Shown here: positions 51,772-59,676 of the stretch, in pieces
Layout: each line of letters begins with the position of its first letter
How positions within the stretch are numbered: the first letter of the stretch is position 1
Assembly (NCBI RefSeq): GCF_018070025.1
Contig: NZ_JAGPYQ010000001.1
Coordinates: 310,001-374,000 of the forward strand
Source of the DNA: Streptomyces liliiviolaceus
Lineage (GTDB): Bacteria > Actinomycetota > Actinomycetes > Streptomycetales > Streptomycetaceae
DNA: 64,000 nt
Direction of reading: 5' to 3'
Translations under genes and position numbers: made by a program
Notes under the pieces: generated by a model
The model's database searches: none
Told to the model about the DNA's origin: nothing
What the model saw: the letters and a program-made list of their open reading frames with translations, nothing else

Positions 51772-53277
51772 GTGAACGCCGTCACGCACACCACTGCGGA
51801 CACCGCCGTGGACACCGCAGCCGTACCGGCCGGGACCGACGTCCTGATCGTGGGCGCGGGCCCCACCGGACTCGCCCTCGCGCTCGACCTCGCCCGGCAC
51901 GGCGTACGCGCCCTCGTCGTGGAGCGGTCCGCCGCCCTCTTCCCCGGCTCACGGGGCAAGGGGATCCAGCCGCGCACCCAGGAGGTCTTCGACGACCTCG
52001 GCGTACTGGACGCGCTCCGGGCCGGCGGCGGCACGTACCCCGTCGGGATGATCTGGAAGGACGGGCAGCGGCAGGGCGAGCACCGGATGTTCGACGAGGT
52101 CGAGGCGACGGAGGCCGACCCGTACGCGGGCTTCGCGCTGATGGTGCCGCAGTGGAGGACACAGGAGATCCTGTACGCGCGCCTGACGGAGTTGGGCGGC
52201 GGCGTCGCCTTCGGCCGGGAACTGGTGGGCCTCGCCCAGGACGCCGACGGAGTGACGGCGAGCTTCGCCTCCGGCGCCCCGGTGCGCGCCCGCTACGCCG
52301 TCGCCGCGGACGGCGGCCGGTCGGCCGTGCGGCGCGCGCTGGGCATCACGATGACCGGCGAGACCGTGGACCCGGCTCCGGCGATGGTCGCGGACATCCG
52401 CGTCACCGGACTCGACCGCGACAACTGGCACTTCTTCCCGCCCACCGAGGCCGGCCCGGGCCTGCAGGGCGGCTTCCTGGGGATCTGCCCCCTCCCCCAC
52501 ACCGAGGACTTCCAGCTGGCGGCCGGTTTCGCGGACCCGTCCGCCGAGCCGGACCTGTCCCTCGACGGCATCCGCAAGCTGGTCGCCACGCGCACGCATC
52601 TGTCCGCGGACGCTGTGACCGAGGTCCGCTGGGCCTCCGAGTTCCGGCCGCGTGCCGCGATGGCGGACCGGTTCCGGGACGGGCGCGTCTTCCTGGCGGG
52701 CGACGCGGCCCACGTCCACTCGCCCGCGGGCGGCCAGGGCCTCAACACCAGCGTCCAGGACGCCTACAACCTGGCCTGGAAGCTCGCGGCCGTGCTGCGG
52801 GGGTCCGCCCCGGCCGCCCTCCTCGACTCCTACGAGGAGGAGCGGATGCCCGTCGCCGCCCAGATGCTGGGCCTGTCCACCGGCGTCCACCGCGGCGAGG
52901 TGCGGCGCGGCGCGGCCACCCAGCAGCTCGGCCTCGGCTACCGGGGTTCGGCGCTGGCGGTGGAGACACGTGCGGACCTGTCCGAGGAGGCCCTGCGGGC
53001 GGGCGACCGCGCGCCGGACGGCACCCGGTCCGGAACCCGCCTCTTCGACGCCTTCCGGGGCCCGCACTGGACCCTGCTCACGGTCGGCAGCACGGACACC
53101 GAGGTGCCGGACCTCCCCGGCGTCCGCACGGTCCGCTTCCCCGCCTACGAGGCGTACGGCACCGGGATGTTCCTCGTCCGCCCCGACGGTTACGTGGGCT
53201 GGGCGGGCGAGCCGGGCGCATCGGGCGAGCCGACGCACGGCCTGGCGGAGTACGCGGCGCGCGCAGGTGTTCTCTAG
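51772..53277 (+). CDS. FAD-dependent aromatic monooxygenase
   Basis: 501 residues from GTG 51772, chosen because AAGGAG lies 6 nt before it. An in-frame ATG at 51742 is also possible and would be close to the predicted transcription start. Dinucleotide-binding motif VLIVGAGPTGLALALDLARH near residue 25, the second FAD motif RVFLAGDAAHVHSPAGGQGL near residue 305, and the RSAVRRALGI region. It is the pheA/rifampicin-monooxygenase-like group that hydroxylates aromatic rings using NAD(P)H. The TetR regulator next to it suggests a role in detoxifying an aromatic compound or antibiotic. The C-terminal 100 residues are a thioredoxin-like tail typical of the family. Confidence 0.88.
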   Translation: MNAVTHTTADTAVDTAAVPAGTDVLIVGAGPTGLALALDLARHGVRALVVERSAALFPGSRGKGIQPRTQEVFDDLGVLDALRAGGGTYPVGMIWKDGQRQGEHRMFDEVEATEADPYAGFALMVPQWRTQEILYARLTELGGGVAFGRELVGLAQDADGVTASFASGAPVRARYAVAADGGRSAVRRALGITMTGETVDPAPAMVADIRVTGLDRDNWHFFPPTEAGPGLQGGFLGICPLPHTEDFQLAAGFADPSAEPDLSLDGIRKLVATRTHLSADAVTEVRWASEFRPRAAMADRFRDGRVFLAGDAAHVHSPAGGQGLNTSVQDAYNLAWKLAAVLRGSAPAALLDSYEEERMPVAAQMLGLSTGVHRGEVRRGAATQQLGLGYRGSALAVETRADLSEEALRAGDRAPDGTRSGTRLFDAFRGPHWTLLTVGSTDTEVPDLPGVRTVRFPAYEAYGTGMFLVRPDGYVGWAGEPGASGEPTHGLAEYAARAGVL

Positions 53278-53299
53278 GGCTGCCCCGAGGGGGTCCCGG

Positions 53300-53953
53300 T
53301 CAGACGGAGCTGGCGAGCGACAGCTTCACGGCGAAACCGAGGAAGAGCGCGCCGGCGGCGGAGGTGGCTCCCGCGGAGAGCCGCCTGCGCCGCTCGAAGG
53401 CCGCCGCCAGCTTCGTACCGCCGAATATCAGCGCGCTGAGATAGAGGACGCTCGCGAGCTGGGCGAAGGCGCCGAGCACGACGAACGACAGGGCCGGGTA
53501 CGCGTAACCGGGGTCGACGAACTGCACGAAGAAGGCCACGAAGAACAGGATCGCCTTCGGGTTGAACAGGCTGATGACGAGCGCCCGCCGGAAGGGCCGC
53601 TCCTCGACGGCCGGCGGGACGGTCTCCTCGGCCCCGCCCCGCTCCCGCCGGGTCCGCCACATCTGCCACGCGGCCCGCAGCATCCCGAAGGCCAGCCAGG
53701 TGAGATACCCGGCTCCCGCGTACTTCACGATCCCGAACAGCAGGGCGTTGGCCTGCAGCAGGGACGCGACACCGGCCGCGGACAGCGTCATCAGCACGGC
53801 GTCACCGCACCAGACACCGGCGGAGGCCCGATACCCGGTCCGGACACCGCGCCGCGCGGCGACGGACAGCACATACAGCGAGTTCGGCCCCGGCAGCAGG
53901 ACAATCAGCACGAGGCCCACGAGATAGGTGGGGAGATCGGTTACGCCAAGCAT
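53300..53953 (-). CDS. LysE/RhtB-family amino-acid exporter
   Basis: 217 residues from ATG 53953, six membrane helices. N-terminal motif LVGLVLIVLLPGPNSLYVLS is the hallmark of LysE/RhtB/LeuE exporters; a mid-chain loop RERGGAEETV separates the halves, followed by FRRALVISLFNPKAILFFVA. Exports amino acids or their derivatives. A longer upstream reading to 54118 is unsupported. No good ribosome site is visible. Convergent with the monooxygenase gene, 22 bp apart. Confidence 0.85.
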   Translation of the reverse strand: MLGVTDLPTYLVGLVLIVLLPGPNSLYVLSVAARRGVRTGYRASAGVWCGDAVLMTLSAAGVASLLQANALLFGIVKYAGAGYLTWLAFGMLRAAWQMWRTRRERGGAEETVPPAVEERPFRRALVISLFNPKAILFFVAFFVQFVDPGYAYPALSFVVLGAFAQLASVLYLSALIFGGTKLAAAFERRRRLSAGATSAAGALFLGFAVKLSLASSV

Positions 53954-54072
53954 GGGAGGCAGTGTCGCATCCGGGTATGACAGCGCAGGATGGAGTTCTG
54001 CGGGATGAGACGGCCGCTCGGATGTCACCACGGCACATCGGTCACCGGATCGATGAGCGGCGGGGGGTTCAA

Positions 54073-54918
54073 ATGCGTACATCAGGTGTGTGGAGATCGG
54101 TCGCGGCGGCGACGGCACTGGCGGCGCTCACCGTGGTGAGCGGGTGCACCATCCAGCCCGCGGGCCCGCCGGGCACGTCACCGGCCGCCTCGCCGCCCGC
54201 CGGCGGGTCGTCGTCCGCGGGCTCCTCGCCACCGGCCGGCCGCACCCCGGACGCCAAGCCGCCCGCCTCCGCCGGGCAGCCCGCGCCCGAGGTCCTGTGG
54301 TCGCCGGGCGACCGGGGCGGGGACGTACGGGAGCTGCAGGCCCGGCTGCGCCAGGTGCTGTGGCTCTACGAGGGCCCCACGGGCACGTACGACGCCTCGA
54401 CGGTCTACGCGGTCAAGGGTTTCCAGGGCAAGCGCGGCCTGCCGAGGACCGGCACCACGGACTCGGTGACCTGGCAGCGGCTGCTGGGGATGACCCGCGA
54501 GCCGGGCAAGTGGGACCTGTACGCGTCGGGCGGCCAGCCGGCCGCGAAACCGGACCCGCGCTGTATGACGGGCCGGGTGCTGTGCATCAGCAAGACCAGC
54601 CGCACCCTGCGCTGGATGATCGACGGCCGCACGGTCTCGGTGATGGCGGTGCGCTTCGGCGCGCAGTACACACCCACCCGCGAAGGTGTCTTCAACGTCT
54701 ACTTCAAGTCGCGCCATCATGTGTCGACGCTCTACGACTCACCCATGCCGTACGCGATGTTCTTCAGCGGCGGCCAGGCGGTCCACTACTCCGCGGACTT
54801 CGCGGGGACGGGCTACTACGGCGGCTCGCACGGCTGTGTGAACGTACGGGACGAGGGGAAGATCGCGGCGATGTTCGCGCAGGTGAGGGACGGCGACAAG
54901 GTCGTCATCTACTGGTGA
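54073..54918 (+). CDS. L,D-transpeptidase lipoprotein with peptidoglycan-binding domain
   Basis: 281 residues from ATG 54073 with GGGGGG upstream. Lipobox VVSGC at residues 22-26. A Ser/Pro/Ala-rich linker runs to about residue 75. The peptidoglycan-binding domain PGDRGGDVRELQARLRQVLW, followed by TYDASTVYAVKGFQGKRGL, covers about 78-135. The YkuD catalytic domain runs from about 165 to the end, with the active-site stretch YGGSHGCVNVRD (His and Cys near residue 257). It makes 3-3 cross-links in the cell wall or attaches proteins to it. Strong terminator follows. Confidence 0.9.
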   Translation: MRTSGVWRSVAAATALAALTVVSGCTIQPAGPPGTSPAASPPAGGSSSAGSSPPAGRTPDAKPPASAGQPAPEVLWSPGDRGGDVRELQARLRQVLWLYEGPTGTYDASTVYAVKGFQGKRGLPRTGTTDSVTWQRLLGMTREPGKWDLYASGGQPAAKPDPRCMTGRVLCISKTSRTLRWMIDGRTVSVMAVRFGAQYTPTREGVFNVYFKSRHHVSTLYDSPMPYAMFFSGGQAVHYSADFAGTGYYGGSHGCVNVRDEGKIAAMFAQVRDGDKVVIYW

Positions 54919-54944
54919 GCGCCGGGCGGCGGAGAAGGTGTGCG

Positions 54945-54982
54945 GGCGCGGGCGGGACCGGGGAACGTGTCCCGCCCGCGCC
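54945..54982 (+). terminator. Terminator of the L,D-transpeptidase gene
   Basis: Perfect 14 bp arms GGCGCGGGCGGGAC and GTCCCGCCCGCGCC followed by TTTT. Confidence 0.8.
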
Positions 54983-55126
54983 TTTTGTGCACTGAGCCGT
55001 GAGTACGGGGGGAACCCCGGCTCGTGCGACAGCCGATGACCAGTCGGCTCGCTTAGTACTGCGTCGGGGCGGCTGAAAACGTCACACCGGGACGGCACAC
55101 CCGTGTAGAGCGAACGGAATCGCAGG

Positions 55127-56365
55127 TCAGAAGCGGCCGGTCAGTTCCGCGAGGGCACTGACCCGCGGGGTCGGGGCCGCTTTGCCCCCGTCGCCCCGGA
55201 ACGTACCCGTCCCTATGTGGCCGCGGTCGTCACCGCCCGGGCCGTCACCGCCGCCGTCACCACCCTCACCGCTGCCGCCGCCGTTGCCGCCGCCGTTCCC
55301 GCCGTCGCCGCCGCGGTCGTCGCCCTGGCCGTCGTCGCCCCTGCCGGAGTCGCTGTGCCCGGAACCGTCGCTCCAGTCGTCGTCGAAGTCCCGGTGGTTC
55401 AAGGCCTTCAGGATGCCCTTGCAGTACTTCTGCACCTGCTCGGCGCCCCGGGCCGCGTCCTCCAGGGTGCGTCTGCGCCCGGCGTCGAGGTCCTTGCCGT
55501 CGCGGATGTCACGGCAGGCCGAGGCGATCCTGGCCCACCGCTGGCCCTGCCGGTTCTGGCGGCCGGTGTCGTCGGAGTCGGGCTGTGCGCCGGTGCCCGT
55601 GCCCTCGGGCGCCTCGCCTGCCGGGGCCGAGCTCCCGCCGGTCGGTGCGCCGGCGCTGCCCTCGGGCCGCGGGTCGTCGCCGCGTCGGGTCGCCTCGGGG
55701 GACGGCGTGCGCAGCGGGCGGTCCTGCGTGACGTCGGCCGTCGCGGAGGTGCCCGGTTCCGGTCCGCCCCCGCCGAAGGCCAGGACACCGGCGGTGGCGG
55801 CCACGGCGACCCCGCCGATCATCCCGGCGGCCAGCGCGGCGGCGAGCCCGAAGCGCACCGGGCGGCTCCATGGCGAGCGGGCGCGCCGGTCCGGGGTGAA
55901 ACGGCCCAGCCGGACGAGTCCCGCGTCCAGGGAGGCTCCCAGGGACGTGGGGGACGACGGGGACGGGAAGGGCGCCGAGGGCCGCGTACGGGCGGGCCCG
56001 GCGAAGACCGTCTCCTCGCCCCGGCCGGAGCGCGCCGAGCGGAAGGCGGCCAACGCGGCCTCCTCGCCCGGGAGTTCGGCGCCGCGGTCACCGGCAGCGC
56101 CGATCGGCGCGTATTCGGCACCGGGCGCGCCCACGGCGTCCTTGGCGTCCACCGCGTCCTCGGCGGCAGGCGCGGCGCCCGTCGCACGCGCCCCGCCCAG
56201 TTCGCCGAGCGCCTCGGCGAGCCGGTCGGCCTGGGCGCGGATGTCGGCGTCGACGGCTTCGAGCGGTTCTCCGCGCAGCAGCCGTTCCGCCGCGTCACGG
56301 TCCAGCCACCGGCCGGGTGGCGTGGGATCGTCCCCCGGGAAGACAGAGCGCTCGTCGGCCATCAC
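55127..56365 (-). CDS. Single-pass membrane protein, putative regulator of the adjacent ECF sigma factor (module A)
   Basis: 412 residues. The N-terminal 180 residues are cytoplasmic, with a helical start (RWLDRDAAERLLRGEPLEAV, similar to acidic anti-sigma starts). One membrane helix is near residues 185-205. The outside part has a Ser/Thr/Pro-rich linker, then the block SACRDIRDGKDLDAGRRRTL and EDAARGAEQVQKYCKGILKA (about 285-325) with two cysteines 30 residues apart, and a long Gly/Asp-rich tail. The start overlaps the sigma stop by 4 bp. It has no zinc-anti-sigma HxxxCxxC motif. The block recurs in the protein of module B. Probably the cognate anti-sigma factor; inferred from position and topology. 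Confidence 0.75.
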   Translation of the reverse strand: MMADERSVFPGDDPTPPGRWLDRDAAERLLRGEPLEAVDADIRAQADRLAEALGELGGARATGAAPAAEDAVDAKDAVGAPGAEYAPIGAAGDRGAELPGEEAALAAFRSARSGRGEETVFAGPARTRPSAPFPSPSSPTSLGASLDAGLVRLGRFTPDRRARSPWSRPVRFGLAAALAAGMIGGVAVAATAGVLAFGGGGPEPGTSATADVTQDRPLRTPSPEATRRGDDPRPEGSAGAPTGGSSAPAGEAPEGTGTGAQPDSDDTGRQNRQGQRWARIASACRDIRDGKDLDAGRRRTLEDAARGAEQVQKYCKGILKALNHRDFDDDWSDGSGHSDSGRGDDGQGDDRGGDGGNGGGNGGGSGEGGDGGGDGPGGDDRGHIGTGTFRGDGGKAAPTPRVSALAELTGRF

Positions 56366-57051
56366 ATGTCCTTCTGCGTACGCGAAGGCGTATGCGTCAC
56401 ACCGGCCGACGTCACCGCACGGGTACGCGGCTCCGTGTGCGGGGGTCTCTGCTGGGGTACCGAGGCCAGGGAGCCCACGGATTCCGGAGCGGCCTCCTCC
56501 GGGTCCGCGCCGAGCAGTTCCGCGAGGCGCTTGAGTCCGCGGTGCGCCGCCGTGCGGACGGCGCCGGGCCGTTTGCCGAGGGTGTCCGCGGCGGTCTTGG
56601 CGTCGAGGCCGACGACGACACGCAGCACGACGGCTTCCGCCTGGTCCTGTGGGAGCTGGGCGATGAGGGAGAGGGTGCGGCCCGTGGCGAGCGCCTCGAT
56701 GGCCTCACCCGCGGTGTCGGACTCGGCGGCCCTGCCGGTCAGTTCGCTCTCGTCGCCGCCTATCGCGGGGCGCCGCCCGCGCATGCGTATGTGGTCGAGC
56801 GCGCGGTTGCGGGCTATCCGGGCCGCCCAGCCGCGGAACCGGTCCGCGTCTCCGCTGAACCGCTCCAGGTCGCGGGCGATCTGCAGCCAGGCCTCGGACG
56901 TCACGTCCTCGGCGTCCGGGTCACCGACCAGCGTCCGCACATACCCGAGCAGCCGTGGATGCACGGCTCGGTACACAGTCCGGAACGCGGTCTCGTCTCC
57001 GTACTGTGCGGCAAGCACCGCGGCGGTCAGCTCCGCGTCGTCCCCCAGCAC
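56362..57051 (-). CDS. ECF sigma factor of module A
   Basis: 229 residues. Region 2 at about 15-80: LAAQYGDETAFRTVYRAVHP, AEDVTSEAWLQIARDLERF and WAARIARNRALDHIRMRGRR. Region 4 at about 125-185: LPQDQAEAVVLRVVVGLDAK, PGAVRTAAHRGLKRLAELLG. The C-terminal 35 residues are low complexity. It is directly followed by the membrane protein gene and precedes it by 4 bp overlap, the usual sigma/anti-sigma layout. Regions 2 and 4 are closely similar to module B. Upstream 314 bp (57052-57365) hold the dyad at 57204. Confidence 0.87.
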   Translation of the reverse strand: MLGDDAELTAAVLAAQYGDETAFRTVYRAVHPRLLGYVRTLVGDPDAEDVTSEAWLQIARDLERFSGDADRFRGWAARIARNRALDHIRMRGRRPAIGGDESELTGRAAESDTAGEAIEALATGRTLSLIAQLPQDQAEAVVLRVVVGLDAKTAADTLGKRPGAVRTAAHRGLKRLAELLGADPEEAAPESVGSLASVPQQRPPHTEPRTRAVTSAGVTHTPSRTQKDM

Positions 57052-57203
57052 CGCGCCCCTTATCGCGCCCAGCCGACACCGCTTACGCGGGCCGGGTCAT
57101 CTCCGTCGTGGTCTCTCGGTCGATGGTTGCGGTCCTGCCCCGCATCCGGCGCGAAATGCACGTTACGGCTTGAAACCGGGGCGCGTCCATGTCCGTACAA
57201 GAT

Positions 57204-57219
57204 GCAACTACCTTGTTGC
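57204..57219. promoter_or_regulatory. Short dyad upstream of the module A sigma gene
   Basis: GCAAC-taccttt-like spacer-GTTGC: exactly GCAAC, 6 bases, GTTGC. It lies 153 bp upstream of the sigma start in a gap of 314 bp (57052-57365) without genes. Possible operator or promoter element; no protein can be named. Confidence 0.3.
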
Positions 57220-57365
57220 GGCGTCAGGTGTGACACAAAACGCACCGTCGGCGCTGAGGAGAGTACGGGCCGCCGCGCGGCCCGTGCCGCGCGACGGCCG
57301 GGGCCTCTCCTGTGGGGGGTGGCGGCCCCGGCCGTTGCCATCGGCGGAGTCGGCGCCCCTTCCCG

Positions 57366-58130
57366 TCAACCGCTCCCGCCCTTCTCGCCCTTCGCGCTTT
57401 TCGCAGCCTTTGTGGCCTTTGTCGCCTTCGGGTTCTTCGTGACACCGTTGCCCGACGCCTTCGACGGTTCGGCCGATTCACTCGCCTCGGCCTTCTCTGC
57501 TTTCTCCGCCTTCTCCGCCGCCTTGGCGCTCCTGGTGTCCTTCTTCTCCTCCGCCTCGGCCAGCCGTGCCGCGCAGTACGCCGCCACCTCGTCCTCGCCG
57601 CCCGCCGCCCGGACCAGCCGCTGCCAGGCGGTCGATTCGAGGGCCTTGCCACGCTTCTTCACGGAGTCGTACGCGCGGCAGTGGGCCACGGTGTCCTGCG
57701 CGGTGGAGGGCCGGTCGGTCCGGCCGGACGCGGACGCACCGGGGGTGACGACCTCGGCAGGGGCTCCGGGACCGGTCGCGGAACTGCTCGACGGCCGCCG
57801 GGTTCCGTCCCGCTCGCCCCCGTCGTCCCGTCCGGCCACGCCCGAGCCGATGGCCGCGACGGCCACCCCGCCGAGCGTCACGCTCGCGGCCAACGCAACC
57901 AGCGTCGCCCGCAGCGACCAGCCGCGCCGCTCGCCCGCGGGCCGCCAGTCGTCCCGCCGCCGGGTGCGGACCGCCGCGTGCGCCCCCTCGTCCCGGGCGT
58001 CCCGGAACGCGGCGAGCGCCCTCTTGCGCGCATCGGGGTCCGCTTCCCCGCCCCGTACGGCGGCGGCGAGCAGGGCACCGAGGTCCGGGCGGGTGCCGTC
58101 GCCCTCTCGTTCACCCATGTCCGCATCCAC
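57366..58130 (-). CDS. Single-pass membrane protein, putative regulator of the adjacent ECF sigma factor (module B)
   Basis: 254 residues; ATG 58130 or the internal ATG four codons later. Cytoplasmic N terminus of about 75 residues with LGALLAAAVRGGEADPDARK, one helix near 78-98 (LVALAASVTLGGVAVAAIGS), then a Ser/Gly-rich linker and the block HCRAYDSVKKRGKALESTAW and QRLVRAAGGEDEVAAYCAAR (about 150-192) with two cysteines 34 residues apart. The C-terminal 60 residues are Lys/Ala repeats (EKAEKAEKAE). Follows the module B sigma gene by 27 bp. Same design as module A though shorter. No known anti-sigma motif. Confidence 0.75.
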   Translation of the reverse strand: MDADMGEREGDGTRPDLGALLAAAVRGGEADPDARKRALAAFRDARDEGAHAAVRTRRRDDWRPAGERRGWSLRATLVALAASVTLGGVAVAAIGSGVAGRDDGGERDGTRRPSSSSATGPGAPAEVVTPGASASGRTDRPSTAQDTVAHCRAYDSVKKRGKALESTAWQRLVRAAGGEDEVAAYCAARLAEAEEKKDTRSAKAAEKAEKAEKAEASESAEPSKASGNGVTKNPKATKATKAAKSAKGEKGGSG

Positions 58131-58157
58131 TTCCGCCGCCGGAGGACCGTCTGCCGT

Positions 58158-58805
58158 TCATCCCGACTCCCCCAGCGTCCGGGGCCCGTCTTCCGTCACA
58201 CCCTCGGCGTCGAGGCGGCGGGCCAGCCGCTTCAGACCCCGGTGGGCGGCGGTGCGTACCGCGCCGGGGCGTTTGCCGAGGACCCGCCCGGCCGCCGGAC
58301 CGTCGAGACCGACGACGACCCGCAGCAGCACGGCCTCCGCCTGGTCGCGCGGCAGGGTCGACAGGAGTTCGAGGGCGTACTGCGTGCCGAGGGACTCCAG
58401 GGCCTGGTCGTCCGTGCTCCGGGCGGCGGGCAGGTCGAGCACGTCCTGTTCCAGCTCGGACGCCCGCGGGCGTACCTTCTGCCGACGCAGATGATCGAGC
58501 GCCCGGTGCCTGGCGATGGTCGCGGTCCAGCCGCGGAACCCCGCCCCGTCCCCGCGGAACCGCCCGAGGTCCCGGGCGATCTCCAGCCACGCGTCCGAGG
58601 CCACGTCCTCCGCCTCGGCGCCGACCAGGCCCCGCAGATATCCGAGCAGTCCGGGCTGCACGATCCGGTACGCGATCGCGAAGGCGTCCTCGTCCCCCTG
58701 CTGCGCACGCGCGACGGCCAGGCCCAGCTCCCCGTCGGACGACCGCACGCGGCGGGACTCCCCTCCCTGGCCTGACACTGCCTCGTTCGCACCGGTTCGG
58801 ACCAC
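58158..58805 (-). CDS. ECF sigma factor of module B
   Basis: 215 residues from GTG 58805, with GAGG 9 nt upstream; an ATG at 58853 is in frame and would add 16 residues. Region 2: VARAQQGDEDAFAIAYRIVQ, AEDVASDAWLEIARDLGRF and WTATIARHRALDHLRRQKVR. Region 4: LPRDQAEAVLLRVVVGLDGP and PGAVRTAAHRGLKRLARRL. The last helix is nearly identical to that of module A, so the pair arose by duplication. It heads a two-gene unit with the membrane protein. Promoter targets unknown; envelope genes next to it are candidates. Confidence 0.87.
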   Translation of the reverse strand: MVRTGANEAVSGQGGESRRVRSSDGELGLAVARAQQGDEDAFAIAYRIVQPGLLGYLRGLVGAEAEDVASDAWLEIARDLGRFRGDGAGFRGWTATIARHRALDHLRRQKVRPRASELEQDVLDLPAARSTDDQALESLGTQYALELLSTLPRDQAEAVLLRVVVGLDGPAAGRVLGKRPGAVRTAAHRGLKRLARRLDAEGVTEDGPRTLGESG

Positions 58806-58876
58806 CGTGACGGACCTCGGTGGCCGCACGCGGTCGCACACCCTCAAGGTCATCTGCGCCGGGGGGCGCGGAAACG

Positions 58877-59389
58877 TCACAGCTCGTCGCTCGCGCCGCC
58901 CGCCTCCGCGCACCCGGACCGCCCCGGCAGGCCGGGCGGTCCGGCCCGCGCCCGCCCGTGCAACTGCAGATAGAACGTGCGCAGCGACTCCCGCTCCCCC
59001 GCCTCGAACCGCTTCACGACCTTGCCCAGCGGATTCCACACGCGCCCGTCCGGCATCCGTACGCCCACCGGCTGGCCGAACAGCTCCCGCTGCCCCTGGT
59101 CGAACTCGACCCACGCGGCACCGGCCCGCCGCACCAGCACCTCTCCCGCGTACACCCCGAGCCCGAACAGCACCCGGCCCACGGCCGCGTGGTCCCGGCC
59201 GCTCCTGCGCAGGCCGTCGACGATGAAGTCGACGACGCGCAGGCTCGCGACGGAGTAGTCCAGCGGCAGCCGGTTGCGGGCCGTGACGTCCCGGACGAAC
59301 CGGGCCGCGTGCTGCCGCATCCGCAGATCGGCCGAGAGCCCGCGGGTCCCGCGCGGGGGCTCCTCCGACTCCGCGCTCGTCCCCATCAC
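58877..59389 (-). CDS. Hypothetical protein
   Basis: 170 residues, soluble. A conserved-looking core runs from about residue 40 to 130: PLDYSVASLRVVDFIVDGLR, LFGLGVYAGEVLVRRAGAAW and VRMPDGRVWNPLGKVVKRF. The pattern (helix pair, then GEVLVRR..W, then a DG-x-x-x-N/P turn) is shared with small Streptomyces proteins of unknown role; I cannot give a name with certainty. Lies upstream of the module B sigma gene on the same strand, with a gap of 71 bp, and divergent from the amidase gene. Confidence 0.7.
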   Translation of the reverse strand: MMGTSAESEEPPRGTRGLSADLRMRQHAARFVRDVTARNRLPLDYSVASLRVVDFIVDGLRRSGRDHAAVGRVLFGLGVYAGEVLVRRAGAAWVEFDQGQRELFGQPVGVRMPDGRVWNPLGKVVKRFEAGERESLRTFYLQLHGRARAGPPGLPGRSGCAEAGGASDEL

Positions 59390-59590
59390 GTCTGGCGCCC
59401 CCTCACTCGGTCACGTCCGGACCGCGAGCCACGGCCGGTCCGCAACACCAAGCGGACCGGGTGACCCGAACATCACACGTCCCCATGGTGACAAAGGTCA
59501 CGCGGCAATTCACCGGAATCCGTACAACCCTCCACTCGCCCCAAGCGTCGGATCAGCTCCGGGTGACGTACCGCACAAGCTTGTTGGGTG

Positions 59591-59670
59591 ATGTTTCGCC
59601 CGGAGTCGGCGCTGAATTAAGGAGCCACCCCTGTGACGGGTGGGTTTTTTGTGCTGCTTATCTAGGGGTG
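59591..59670 (+). promoter_or_regulatory. Attenuator-like leader with mini-ORFs before the amidase gene
   Basis: Within this leader: ATG 59594 begins a 9-codon frame (MFRPESALN) ending TAA. AAGGAG follows at once and sits 8 nt before GTG 59634, which begins a 10-codon frame (VTGGFFVLLI) ending TAG 59664. The hairpin CCACCC/GGGTGG with TTTTTT directly after it, 59625-59651, overlaps the start of this second frame. It resembles a terminator that translation of the mini-ORF could disrupt. The amidase start follows at 59677. Confidence 0.5.
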
Positions 59671-59676
59671 GGGCAT

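Noticed and set aside
59460..59590. Cyclic di-AMP (ydaO-yuaA) riboswitch before the amidase gene
   Set aside because: I could not find the conserved ydaO blocks in the leader. Only the terminator-like hairpin and mini-ORFs are supported; a covariance-model search would decide.
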